Below, one piece after another: positions 22,161 to 39,900 of a stretch of 64,000 bases of DNA. Positions within the stretch are counted from its first letter, which is position 1, and the number at the start of each line of letters is the position of its first letter. The position numbers and the translations under genes are program-made. The notes below the pieces were generated by a model. That model saw only the letters and a list, made by a program, of their open reading frames with translations, had not been told where the DNA came from and did not search any database. Source of the DNA: Trifolium pratense (lineage: Eukaryota > Streptophyta > Magnoliopsida > Fabales > Fabaceae); NCBI RefSeq assembly GCF_020283565.1, contig NC_060060.1, positions 68,433,257 through 68,497,256 on the forward strand. The letters are read 5' to 3'.

Positions 22161-23137
22161 CATCAACCACACGTGTGACCTTCTTTTCAGATTTTATATT
22201 TTAATTTTTTTTTTCCTTCTCCGTCACACCACCAAAACACATGTGAAATTCCTAATCTCAACCTAAAACACAGTTCAATCTCCTCCACCGCCGTTCTCTG
22301 ATTTCACCTTCATTCAACCTTCTCCTCAGATTCGTTCAACCTTCAGCTTCAATCTTCAAAATCCAGGTTCAATTTCTCATTTGTTTATTGTTAAATTTTT
22401 TAGGTTTTTGAAATTTCAGTATGATTTTGAAATTTACTAATTAGGTTTTTAAAATTTCAATCTTCTTTCAACTTTCTTTCAAGCTTTCAATGTTTAAAAT
22501 TTGTATATCAAAATGAATATGAAGTTAATGTTTGAAATCAAGTTTTCACCGATATTTAAGTGTGTAAACATGACTCTGAGTTTTGTGTTTGTTATTGGTG
22601 TAATCCCCCTATGTGTAATGGTTCAATAATATACTTTTATGTAACATGTGGAATTGGTTTATGATAAAATGTGAAATCATGACATCTAATGAGACGTATT
22701 CATCACAAAACTTGGAAGAACTCTTTTTAGATGATGACACACATATCCCTCTGAAAAGAGTTATAATAGATTATGATCCAAAAAGTTTAACCATGATTTG
22801 TGTTTTGGGATCCTAGTTGTCAAAAGATAAAGGGTGTCTTTTTTTAAGTTCCTTTGTTGGAAGATTGAGCATGCAATTCTAAAGTTTTTTATGACTTATT
22901 AATGAGTTCTTACGAACTATGAGAGCTTACATGTTAATTCCCTTTATTTCTTGTACTGTAATAACAATTTCCATTTTGTAGGTTTTGTAGGTTCTTGTAC
23001 TGCCGGAAGTGAGTCAACCAGTTTGACGTTACACAAGTTCCTTGATAAGCATAGCTTATTGTTTTGCAGAATTCTTTCCAAAGCTTTATAAATTTAAATC
23101 ATGAAAGATAAGGTAATAACTATGACTTACACTTAAT
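22161..23137 (+). other. Unassigned flank, possible leader of a host gene
   Basis: A CT-rich stretch (22230-22370) ending near ATCCAG/GTTCAATTTC looks like a plant 5' UTR with a splice donor. A short ORF from ATG at 22680 (about 40 codons, acidic) has no recognisable homology. This may be the decayed 5' part of the pseudogene that follows. Confidence 0.25.
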
Positions 23138-23139
23138 TT

Positions 23140-23645
23140 GGAATGTCATCAATCTAAACTTGTTGGGAGCATAGGCTCTAGTAATTGGTATTTTGACTTT
23201 GAAAACCTTAATAAAATAAATGATGTCAATTACTACTCAGTTGAAACAACTGAAAGGTCAAACTTACGACACAGACCCATTGGTATTGGAGTTCAGGGTC
23301 TTGCTGAATCCTTCATACTACTAGGAATGACATTTGATTCACCAGAGGTAAATAATGTTTATGTATATAGGGCTGCTAATTTATACACAGTTTAAACTAT
23401 ATGTTCTTCAATTTGATAGTTTACATGTATCTATATACAGTTTAAACTTCTTGTGAATTGGCTGCAAATCCCTAGGAAACATATATTGGCAATCAAAGCA
23501 AGGTAATTTTTTCTGTGAGAGGTGTTTGTTATTATATATTGGCTTCTCATAGTGCTTTGTCTTGCTTGTTAACTTTTTGCATTTCAGTGGTGAATTTGTT
23601 CTGGTGAACAAGCATCTTGTTCATGACTTGACTGAAATGGGATTG
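23140..23645 (+). pseudogene. Ribonucleotide reductase large-subunit (R1) fragment
   Basis: Two exon remnants. The first (about 23140-23347) encodes a stretch including [20 protein letters not shown] and [20 protein letters not shown], characteristic of class I RNR R1, and ends at a donor (CAGAG/GTAAAT). Compared with the family, about a dozen residues are missing between YFDFE and NLNKI. The second (about 23587-23645, after a TTTCAG acceptor) encodes SGEFVLVNKHLVHDLTEMG, which lies far downstream in R1, so the intervening exons are lost. RNR R1 makes deoxynucleotides from ribonucleoside diphosphates. No active-site cysteine region or N-terminal domain is present, so this copy is dead. Whether it is a decayed duplicate or a transposon-captured piece is not resolved. 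Confidence 0.85.
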
Positions 23646-23649
23646 CTAT

Positions 23650-24519
23650 GCTTTGTCAATTGGTTTTGGTTACCCTTGTTGTTGTTCCCATGATAGATGT
23701 TATTGGAGCAATTTTTAACATGTCGTATCGCGCCCTTTGTATTGCCATAATGTTGTTCTCCATTCTGATGCGAAACAATGCTTTATCCATATTATCAAAA
23801 TGGGGTGGATTATGTTGCCACAACTAAATAGCTCTCAATTATGGAATTGGTGCCTCCAACTCATTTAGATCCAACTGAAGATGAATTGACTCTTGTGATC
23901 GAAATCACCATTACTTTCTAATTGCTTTCTTTGCTGCAATTCTATTTTGTTGGTTCTCATAGCACCAATCTAAGTACTTTAGGTTTAGGATAGCATATCA
24001 TTGAAACTGTGCCTTTTTTCAGGTCAATATTGATCTCATGCATATAACATGGTGGCAAATCATTTTACATTCCACAAGGGGTCTTTAGTTTAGCTACATA
24101 ATAACAACGATTTCTAAAAATAACATGCATTTTTCCTTTGAAAATTGCAGGAGAAGCTGTGTAAGCAGCAATGTAGTGCAGATTGAGGCATGTGAGAAAC
24201 CAAGTCGTTTCTTCTCTGGTGCATCCATTGTCTCTACAATCTCTCTCGATTCACAACTCATCCATTCCCTTTATTGTATCAGTGTTCTTCTCCATTGTCG
24301 ACGTTTTGATCATAGTGTTATTTTGTGTAATGTGTTTATCTTCTTGCATTTGTATTGTTTCATATTCTTACATGATGTATTCAATTTTTAACAAAAATTT
24401 ATCAATGAATTTATTTGTAAGTTTGTTATGCTTGATGTCATATAGGAGTGTATGTTTTCATTTTATATTTAATAAAATAGTAAAAAAAAAATTAATTTTT
24501 TTTTAAATTATAGACCGAA
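23650..24519. other. No supported gene
   Basis: T-rich, short overlapping open frames of low complexity (24125-24506) and scattered splice-like sites only. A possible exon near 24152 (after TTGCAG) could not be identified. Confidence 0.3.
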
Positions 24520-25215
24520 TTATGAGCATCTGAAAATAATCATAAATGTGTCCCATGTACAATGTCAGTCGTGATTCGTGAACAAAAATAGTGAGATTCC
24601 TTTAAATTATTAATAATACAATGTGAGGAGTTATCTTTAGATAACAGAACAAAAATAGTGAGATTCCTTTAAATTATTAATAATACAATGTGAGGAGTTA
24701 TCTTTAGATAACAGGGGAGTTGGACAACATATTTGGCTAACTGACTTAAAATCTTCCAAACAAGAAAAAAAATCATTATTTTTTAACTGTTTTAATTTTC
24801 CCATCTGAAATCATACATAGTGAAATCATAAAGAGGTGTCTTATGTACAATACCATTCATGAATAAATAATGAGATTCCTTTAATTTATTAACAATATAA
24901 TTGTGGGGAGTCATGTATAGATAACTCGGGAGTTGAGAAATAGATTTGGTTAACTAGCTTAAAATTTTTCAAACATTAAAAAATCATTCACGTTTAACTT
25001 TGTTTTAACCTTTTCATCTGAAAACAATCAGAAGTGTGTCTAATATCCACTGACACTTGTGAATAAATAGTGAGATTCATTTAAATTATTAACGGTACAA
25101 ATGTGGAGTTATGTGTAGAAAATTGCGGAGTTGAGCAATAGATTTGGTTAACTAGCTTAAAATCATTCACCTTTAACTTTGTTTTTAACTTTTTCATATG
25201 AAAACAATCAGAAGT
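24520..25215 (+). repeat. Forward arm of an inverted array of ~190-bp repeats
   Basis: About three to four diverged copies of a unit containing GAAAACAATCAGAAGTGT, TAGTGAGATTCCTTTAAATT, GGGGAGTTATGTGTAGATAAC and GGTTAACTAGCTTAAAATC, starting near 24525, 24800, 25015 and 25195. The first copy carries an exact 67-bp tandem duplication (24580-24646 and 24647-24713). No coding potential. Confidence 0.75.
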
Positions 25216-25224
25216 GTCTTATGT

Positions 25225-25400
25225 GGATTTGGGTTCAGTGCAGTCAGCCACGTCCAGTCTGTCTAATCAAGATCAGACAGTCCAAAGTTTAAGATAAGAT
25301 TTTATAAATAAAATATAATCTTAAAATCTGAGTCGTCTGATCTTGATCGACGGTCCAGATTTACTGACTGCGTGTAGTCAACTGCACATAATCCAAATCC
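25225..25400. repeat. MITE with 9-bp target duplication (Mutator-like)
   Basis: Begins GGATTTGGGTTCAGTGCAGT and ends with its inverted counterpart (ACTGCACATAATCCAAATCC). Internal inverted segments (TAATCAAGATCAGAC against GTCTGATCTTGATCGAC) make it a long hairpin. It is flanked by GTCTTATGT at 25216-25224 and 25401-25409. A 9-bp TSD is typical of Mutator-like transposons. A neighbouring repeat copy near 24838 (GTCTTATGTACAATAC) shows the uninserted site. Confidence 0.85.
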
Positions 25401-25429
25401 GTCTTATGTACAATACATTCATGATTATA

Positions 25430-26745
25430 TGGGCACACTTCTGAGATGATGACGTTAAAACGAAGTTATAGGTGGATATTTTTTCAAGTTTGAAGAATTT
25501 TAGGCCAGTTAACCAAATTTGTTCTCCAACTCCCCATTTATATACACATAATCCTCAAATTTGTCTTGTTAATAATTTCAAGAAATCTCTCTATTTGTTC
25601 ACGAGTTTCATTGCATATGGGACACACTTCTAATTGTTTGTTGATGATAAAGTTAAAATAAAGTTAAAAATGAATCATTTTTTAAAGTTTGGAAGATTTT
25701 AAGCTTGTTAACCAAATATATTCCCCAAACCCACGACTCCTCCACAAATTTGTAATAATTTCATGAAATCTCACTATTTGTTCACAAGTGACATTGTATA
25801 TGGGACACACTTCTGACTATTTTCAGATGATAAAGTTAAAACAAAGATAAAGGTGAATGATTTTTTCAAGTTTGGAAGATTTTAAGCTTGTTAACCAAAT
25901 TTATTCCCCAACTCCGCAGATATCTACCCACGACTCCTCCACATTTGTATTTGTAATAATTTCATGAAATCTCACTATTTGTTCACAAGTGACGGGACAC
26001 ACTTCTGACTATTTTCAGATGATAAAGTTAAAACAAAGATAAAGGTGAATGATTTTTTCAAGTTTGGAAGATTTTAAGCTAGTTAACTAAATTTGTTCTC
26101 CAACTCCCCAGTTATCTACACATGATTCCCCACATCTGTATTGATAATAAATTGAAGGAATCTCATTATTTTTTTACCAGAGACATTGTATATGGGATAC
26201 ACTTCTCATTGTTTATCATTTGCAAACAATCAGAAGTTAAAACAAAGTTAAAGGTGGAAGATTCTTTTCAAGTTTGGTCGTTTTAAAGATTTTAAGTCAG
26301 TTAACTAAATTTGATATCCAACTCCTTTGGCTATCTACACATAACTCCCCACATCTATATTGGTAGTGATGTGAAGGAATTTTACTATTTGTGTACAATA
26401 CATTGTATATGGGACATCTTTTGATTGTTTGCGGATGATAAAGGTAAAACAAAGTTAAAGGTAAATATTTTTTTAAGTTTGAAAGATTTTAAGCCAGTTA
26501 ACCAAATCTGTTGAAGAACTCCCCGGTTATATACACGCGACTCCACATATCTATGTTGGTAAAATTTTAAGGAATCACACTATTTGTTCATGACCAACAC
26601 TTCTGATTGTTTTCATATGAAAAAGTTAAAACAAAGTAAAAACTGAATTATATTTTTATCTTTGGAAGATTTTAAGTCATTTAACCAAATCTATTAAACA
26701 ACTCCTCACTTATATATACATAACTCCCCCATATGCTCTTCCTAC
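25430..26745 (-). repeat. Reverse arm of the inverted ~190-bp repeat array
   Basis: About seven diverged copies of the same unit in inverse orientation (CACACTTCTGATTGTTTTCA near 25430, 25625, 25808, 25990, 26200, 26405 and 26585). Each continues with AAGTTAAAACAAAGTTAAAG, TTTGGAAGATTTTAAG, GTTAACCAAAT and TATCTACACATAACTCC. Together with 24520-25215 it could form a long imperfect hairpin RNA. Confidence 0.75.
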
Positions 26746-27450
26746 AAATACCACCATATATTGCTCTTTCTACAAATACCACACCTCTTGATTTTAAGTC
26801 ATTTAACCAAATCTATTAAACAACTCCCCAGTTATATAAACATAACTCCCCCATATACTCTTTCTACAAATACCACCATATATATTGCTCTTTTCTACAA
26901 ATACCACACCTCTTTAATTGTCTTCAAATCTAACTTTAAAAAATCACGCACCTTGTGGAGAGACATGTCTAAAATACTGAGTAAGTTATTATACGTCCTT
27001 GAAATACATTGTTAATTAAATAAGGAATTTTTGTCACTAAATATGATTTAAAGTTAATTTAGGTTAAATGAGCCCGCGTGAAGTAGGATTGTGATATAAA
27101 ATGAACCCTTTAGCTTTGGCAATCTCTGTTTGTCCACGCTGTTTGTTCATGCTGCATGTTGTGATTTATGCGCGTTTCAAATTAAGTGCTTATTGTACAA
27201 AATATGTCGGTCATTACAAATTAAGTTCATTGTACAAAAGTGAGACTACTCCTAAGAATATTGTCTCTACTCTAGTGCAAAACCAACCATACAACACAAC
27301 CACTAAAATCTCTCAAACAACCTATAGGGACCAGGCTACCTCTAAAACACTGGTAATAGATATAACACCAAATATCATGTTGCCTCTATCTTGTGTCTAT
27401 TTCCATTAAAAGAAGAATTTTGAGCAGATCAAATTGCATCAAAGAAGAGC
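26746..27450. other. No supported gene; local duplication of a CTTTCTACAAATACCAC motif
   Basis: A roughly 120-bp tandem duplication (about 26650-26780 and 26785-26910) precedes ordinary AT-rich sequence. A 102-codon open frame at 27101-27409 has no recognisable features. Confidence 0.4.
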
Positions 27451-27455
27451 ATTCC

Positions 27456-28543
27456 TGATGACGGATCGTCACACTCTCTAATCCATGCCTATTTTAGCAA
27501 CATTAAATGCATTTTAGTAGGTTTTAAGCAATAAATGTAAGAGAAATCTATTCATAAGCATAATTACTTGTTTTGCAAGAAAACAGGAAAATTGCAGGAA
27601 ATTGCTGATTTTCACTACGCTGGGGGCGTAGCCCATCACGCGCGGCGTGATGGAGATCACAGGGAGCCAAGTTTTTCACCATGATCACGCGCGGCGTGAA
27701 GCTTTGATCAGAATTGGATTGCTCTCTGACTTGATCACGCGCGGCGTAGCACTGACCACGCGCGGCGTGACGAAAGGAAGGACAACTGCGCCGGGGGCGT
27801 GGAGCTATCACGCGCGGCGTGAAGATGGCAGAGTTGAAGATCAGAGACCTCAGAATTGATCACGCGCCGCGTGATACCGTTACACGCGCGGCGTAGTTGA
27901 AGAAATTGCAACCACGCGCGGCGTGATAGATCTGGCGCGCGGCGTGGTTGCGATTATTATATAAGGATTCTGCATTTTCTACTTAACCCCTTTAACAGAA
28001 AATGCAGAATCCTTATATAATAATCGCAACCACGCCGCGCGCCAGATCTATCACGCCGCGCGTGGTTGCAATTTCTTCAACTACACCGCGCGTGTAACGG
28101 TATCACGCGGCGCGTGATCAAATCTGAGGTCTCTGATCTTCAACTCTGCCATCTTCACGCCGCGCGTGATAGCTCCACGCCCCCGGCGCAGTTGTGCTTC
28201 CTTTCGTCACGCCGCGCGTGGTCAGTGCTACGCCGCGCGTGATCAAGTCAGAGAGCAATCCAATTCTGATCAAAGCTTCACGCCGCGCGTGGTCAGGCAT
28301 CACGCCGCGCGTGATCATGGTGAAAAACTTGGCTCCCTGTGATCTCCATCACGCCGCGTGTGATGGGCTACGCCCCCAGCGTAGTGAAAATCAGCAATTT
28401 CCTGCAATTTTCCTGTTTTCTTGCAAAACAAGTAATTATGCTTATGAATAGATTTCTCTTACATTTATTGCTTAAAACCTACTAAAATGCATTTAATGTT
28501 GCTACAATAGGCATGAATTAGAGAGTGTGACGATCCGTCATCA
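27456..28543. mobile_element. Palindromic insertion: two LTR U3 regions head to head
   Basis: The left arm (27456-27980) and right arm (27997-28543) are near-perfect inverted copies around a 16-bp spacer. Outer ends are TGATGACGGATCGTCACACT and its complement. A 5-bp duplication ATTCC lies at 27451-27455 and 28544-28548. TG/CA ends with a 5-bp TSD are the signature of LTR-retrotransposon integrase. Each arm runs toward the centre through a TATATAAGG TATA box (27958-27966 on the left), as expected for a U3 ending near the transcription start. The arms differ mainly by one 22-bp indel and a few substitutions. A conventional fold-back DNA transposon is the alternative. Mirror-image open frames on both strands are by-products of the repeats. 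Confidence 0.8.
27600..27950. repeat. Array of CACGCGCGGCGTGA motifs in the U3 palindrome
   Basis: About nine copies of a near-palindromic CG-dense motif (CACGCGCGGCGTGA and one-base variants), near 27638, 27685, 27736, 27757, 27809, 27860, 27882, 27911 and 27933, plus two GGGGGCGT variants. The inverted copies fill the other arm at about 28030-28380. These are by far the most CG-rich bases in an otherwise AT-rich window. Confidence 0.85.
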
Positions 28544-28548
28544 ATTCC

Positions 28549-29281
28549 TTTGTTCACCTTGTAATCTGCGAAATTGGAATAAATTGATCAAATCAAAACA
28601 TCTATACACATTGAGCATAGAAACATATCAAGTAAAGACACATCCCTGCATTCTACATAGAAGGATAAGTCAGACTATCAAATGTTTGCTTGATATTCTG
28701 AAAATACTTCAAAAGCTTACCGCACAAATATAAAAAATCACATGAAAATGGTAATTACAGACATAGGTCAAACAAAATCACCAACTAAAAGAAAAAATTG
28801 GAAATTATAAATAATATTTTAAATGGGAAGATATCCTGAAACAAAACATAAAGACCATTAAGGAATATAACTACAAAGAAGAAACTAGAAAGAGTAATGT
28901 TGCTTGTGAATGTGTAACTTGTGTGATGAAGAAATTTCTTCCGGTTGCATACATGATATGTATTCTACATCCAATAGCAAGGAGTATTCAACCAGGAAAA
29001 TATGGTAACCAGAAATCCAGAAGAAATCCAATTTGAAAGAAAGTGCTTACCTTTGCATTAATGTTGAAAAATCCCTCATCACTATAACGCGCAAAAAGAA
29101 CCTGAAAAAAATGCATTTTCTAATTAAACAACCAATGTTTTTATGATGCAATAACCATAAAATATATCATTAAAGACACCAGCAAATGAACACCGCATAC
29201 TGCTGGAAAATCAAAAGACTTGCTATCAAGCATTTAGGAAGAACCTAAGACAAACAAAGAATTTCAAATCTATTAACTTAC
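28549..29281. other. Mostly unassigned; one possible exon on the minus strand
   Basis: On the minus strand a TTTTTTTCAG acceptor (near 29104) precedes an open stretch reading LFARYSDEGFFNINAK and ends at AAG/GTAAGC (about 29050). It could be an exon remnant. I could not identify its family. The rest shows nothing supported. Confidence 0.3.
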
Positions 29282-29609
29282 AACAAGAAACTGAAACATG
29301 CTCAAGATATGAAAGCATAAAGCCTCGAAAGAAGCAGTTTCCATCTCCCTGAGTACGCCGAATGGCAGCATATTGCTGATCAAGCACCTTGATTTTCTCC
29401 AATAAGATAGGACTGCCTGATTGATATTCAGCAGCCAAGCTAGATAGTGGTTCCTTGTCACCAACAAATGGAAATTTCTTGGCTTCATCATCCTGAATAG
29501 AAAATTGCTGCTGCATTACATCATCATCCTCAAAATTTCCCCAACAAGATTTTGGACCAGCCTCATACTAAACTTCCCCATCATCCAAAGCTGGTTCTTT
29601 ATTCCACAT
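29282..29609 (-). pseudogene. Otubain-like deubiquitinase, first-exon fragment
   Basis: From ATG at 29609 the minus strand reads MWNKEPALDDGEV, then an in-frame TAG, then YEAGPKSCWGNFEDDDVMQQ and on to FPFVGDKEPLSSLAAEYQSG, LLEKIKVLDQQYAAIRR and GDGNCFF. The DGNC tetrad carries the catalytic Asp and Cys of OTU cysteine proteases, which cleave ubiquitin chains. The exon ends at a good donor (TTGTT/GTAAGTTAA, boundary at 29282). No later exon with the catalytic His was found in the window. The stop and missing 3' exons argue for a truncated pseudogene. Starting at the internal Met (29516) would avoid the stop but still give only a fragment. Confidence 0.8.
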
Positions 29610-29936
29610 TTTTCCTCTTAAACCAATTCAATTTTCAATCTGTTTTAGAACAATCAACAATCTATTCAAGAACTAAACAACCCTTATGAAGCTGAAGATT
29701 GAAATGAGTGTGGCGAGAGTGAGTGAGGTGGAAGAGCGGCAATACTGAACACGAATCCCTAAATTCTCAAAATTTTTTTAATCAAATTAATGTTGTTGTT
29801 ATTATAGCTTAAAAATAAAACAACAATTGAAACCAAATTGAACACAATACAACCGAACTCAAAAACCCAACTAAAAAAAATTATTCATAATCAAACAAAA
29901 ATTTATTCATATTTCAAAATATATCACTCCTCATGA

Positions 29937-36912
<6,976 letters not shown>

Positions 36913-39900
36913 TGTAACACCCCGTTTTTCAAAGCATAAAAAGGGGTATTATTTTTTTTTTTTAACAACACGCTTAAATAAAATGGCGCGCGTGAACGCC
37001 CGCAGCTATCTCGGCAATTCGTCATTCAATAGAAAAATAAATATAACATCAACACATTATATTACAGGGCTTCCTCGAAGCAAAGTGTGTACCTGAATAA
37101 TTTACAAACAGCGGATACATTAAGTTCATCAACCAAAAGACACGAGTTATGAACCGAATATATCACAAGGCCAAAAGGCACTAAACATGTCTGAGTATAA
37201 ATGTATAAGACATACAGTCATCCAAAATACAACTAGGCCCTAAGCCTAACCAAAAATGTAGCCTAACAAGCGCTACTCTCTACACTCCGGGATAGTCCAC
37301 GAAGTCCTCGCCATCCACATGACCCACAGTCTCGCTAGGCTCTCCGTCATCTAAGGTGGGGGATAACCCGTTCATTTATCACATACAAAGCAAGGGTCAC
37401 CAACTGAAACAAATATACATACCAAATACCAAGTACCAAAACGGAAAGCGAGTAATCATTTAACATAATTCTCAACACCAAGAACAATGAATAAAGTGCA
37501 CACATAACCTAATGCAAAACCTCTAATGAATGAGTGTGACACCCCGTCACAGGATCGTCACATGCATGGATTCCGGAATCAAACGGTGGGATAACACCGG
37601 GTGCAATCACTCAGATCAAACACCTACTCAATTGGTGGAATACCCCGAGTACAATCACTCAGATCAAATACCGGCTCCATTAACGGCGGGTACAATCACT
37701 CAGATCAAATACCGGCTCACTTAAAGGCGGGAGTATCACCGGGTACAATCACTCAGATCAAATACCCACTATGAATGCATGAGCATACGCCTTCTCTACA
37801 TATACTAATGCAACAACTTACATATTCTCATTAATATGTAATCTCAAACATTCCAACATACATATTCGCATAATATGTAAACAACCAATATGTATTCAAC
37901 ATAACTCATTACGAGAATACATAACGCAACCATACAAAGCACTCACAACCAGTGCATAAACAACAAGCCAAAACAACACATGTTATTGTCGGAAGTAAGG
38001 CATAAATAGAAGGTGCCCTTACCTCGGCAAGCTTCCAATCAAAAACCACAACGTTCGCTCTATTCTACCGTTTCGCGTTTCCTAAAAATAACGAGCGGAC
38101 AATGAATAAGTTTCTCCCAAATTATCTTATCGAAACTAAACCTATCTACAAAGGTCTAGAGGTGTCTAAGGCACTTCCTAACACTCTCGGATATTATTTC
38201 CGAGTCCTCCCCATAGTGATTAAAAATTCCCGAAGTTAAATACACTATTTTTCACAAAACAAACACATTTTCGACAAAATAGTTTTCAAACTAAAATGAC
38301 CATAACTAATTCAACTCTTGTCCACTCGAGACGAACCATACGCCAAACTCTTCGTCTCGAAAAGACGGATCAAATGGTTAAGTTTTGAGGGAACTGAAAC
38401 AATTTTAAATGGACGAAAATGCCCCTGCACAGTTCGTCCAGAATTGAGAAATCAAGGCATTCTCCCACAAATTTTCATTTTCAAAGCATACCATTGCTCT
38501 CTATGGTTTTAAACTTCAAAGGACACTTTCATACACTACCAAAACACTTGAAAACAACCTAAAAATTTTACGAAAATATCTCGACAAAATAATCGAGTTT
38601 TTCTTGCGTCGCAAGTTTCAAGTTTTTCTTTCCAAATACAATCCTATAATCAAACTTTGACCCACCTATGATCATTTCATCAAAGCATGCTCATTTTTCA
38701 CAAAATTGTGGACTTAGAAAAATTTCACAAATTTCCCCCCCACACAAGCTCTAGGTTCTGCCCTCCAAAATGGAAGTGGCACTTCCGCTCAAAATTTTTC
38801 GCTTCCGAGGGCATGGTAATATCCCATAATACCCCCGAGTTACTAATCCAAGCCCCAAAAAATTTTCCGGGCAAAGCCTCAAATTTCGAAAATTCAATTT
38901 TAGGTTCTTTAACACACATACAACACTAAAACCATTTTTTTCCCAAAAATTTTTGCATGGTAATTCGCCCTAGGCCACCATTTTGCCTCCCTCAAAGCCC
39001 TAACCAATTTTGAAACCTCTACCACACTTTTCCGAAATTTCTCATGACCAAAAGTTTTCAAAATAAGGACCACACTCAAAATTTTTCCAATACTAATACC
39101 TAGCATGATTCTATGAGTCCACAAGTCTTTGAAATTGATCAACCAAATCATTTTGAGGGCCAAAGCAAGGATTTCCAAAAATTTGTTCATGAACACCTCA
39201 AGAACACACATAAAAAATAAATTTTCTTGTTTCACAAAAACAAAACCATTTCCTAACATCCATTTCCCTACAAAGCTCATAAACAACTTCAAAAATAAAA
39301 GCACAACACAATTTTCCAAAGTTATGAGCATTTCAAATAAGTTTTTCAAACCCTAACAAAAGATTTTATGAAAATCTTAATCACCATGGAAATCACAACA
39401 TGCCAAGCTTAAACAAGCTTAAATACTACTCCTAAACACTTCCTTAGAACCACAAACAACCAAAACTAATTTCTAGAAAAATAATTCTCAAGAACATAAC
39501 CCAAAAATTCCTAGAATCATGAGTTTCTACCAAGCAAAAACAAGGAGAAGGCTAGTTACCTTAAGAGAAGTGATTTCCTTGCAAGTTCTATGGATTTCCC
39601 TAGCTTGGAATGAGATGATTTGGTGATGAAATGAAAAATTGGTGAAGGTATGAAAATGGGGGATGGCTTCACGGTTTGGAGAGGAAGAGAAATGGAAAAA
39701 TTCAGATTTTTCTAAGTCCCCAAAGAAGCTAAACCTCCTTACTATACATTGGTCTTGGTCATTCCTAGCCATTGGATCAAAAGCACTTTCTCTAGATCAA
39801 ATCCTAGCCATCCATTTTACTTTAACAAATATCTAGATATTTTCTCTCACGCCCCACAGCTCTCGCGCGCCGCGACGAGCAAAACTCGTAAAAACAGAAA

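Noticed and set aside
24125..24506. Two overlapping open frames of 88 and 107 codons
   Set aside because: T-rich low-complexity hydrophobic translations with no homology or promoter context.
27456..27480. Shared GGATCGTCACACTC between the palindrome end and the LARD LTR repeats (near 9674)
   Set aside because: A 14-bp match without further similarity; could be chance, so no relationship is claimed.
27548..28451. GC-rich open frames on both strands of the palindrome (70-87 codons)
   Set aside because: They are mirror images of each other, built from the CACGCGCGGCGTGA repeats, and have no start context or domain.
38909..39349. 146-codon frame in element sense within the second LARD LTR, repeated at 45716-46156
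   Set aside because: Hydrophobic, low-complexity composition from an AT-rich LTR; absent from the sister LARD LTR; no family seen.
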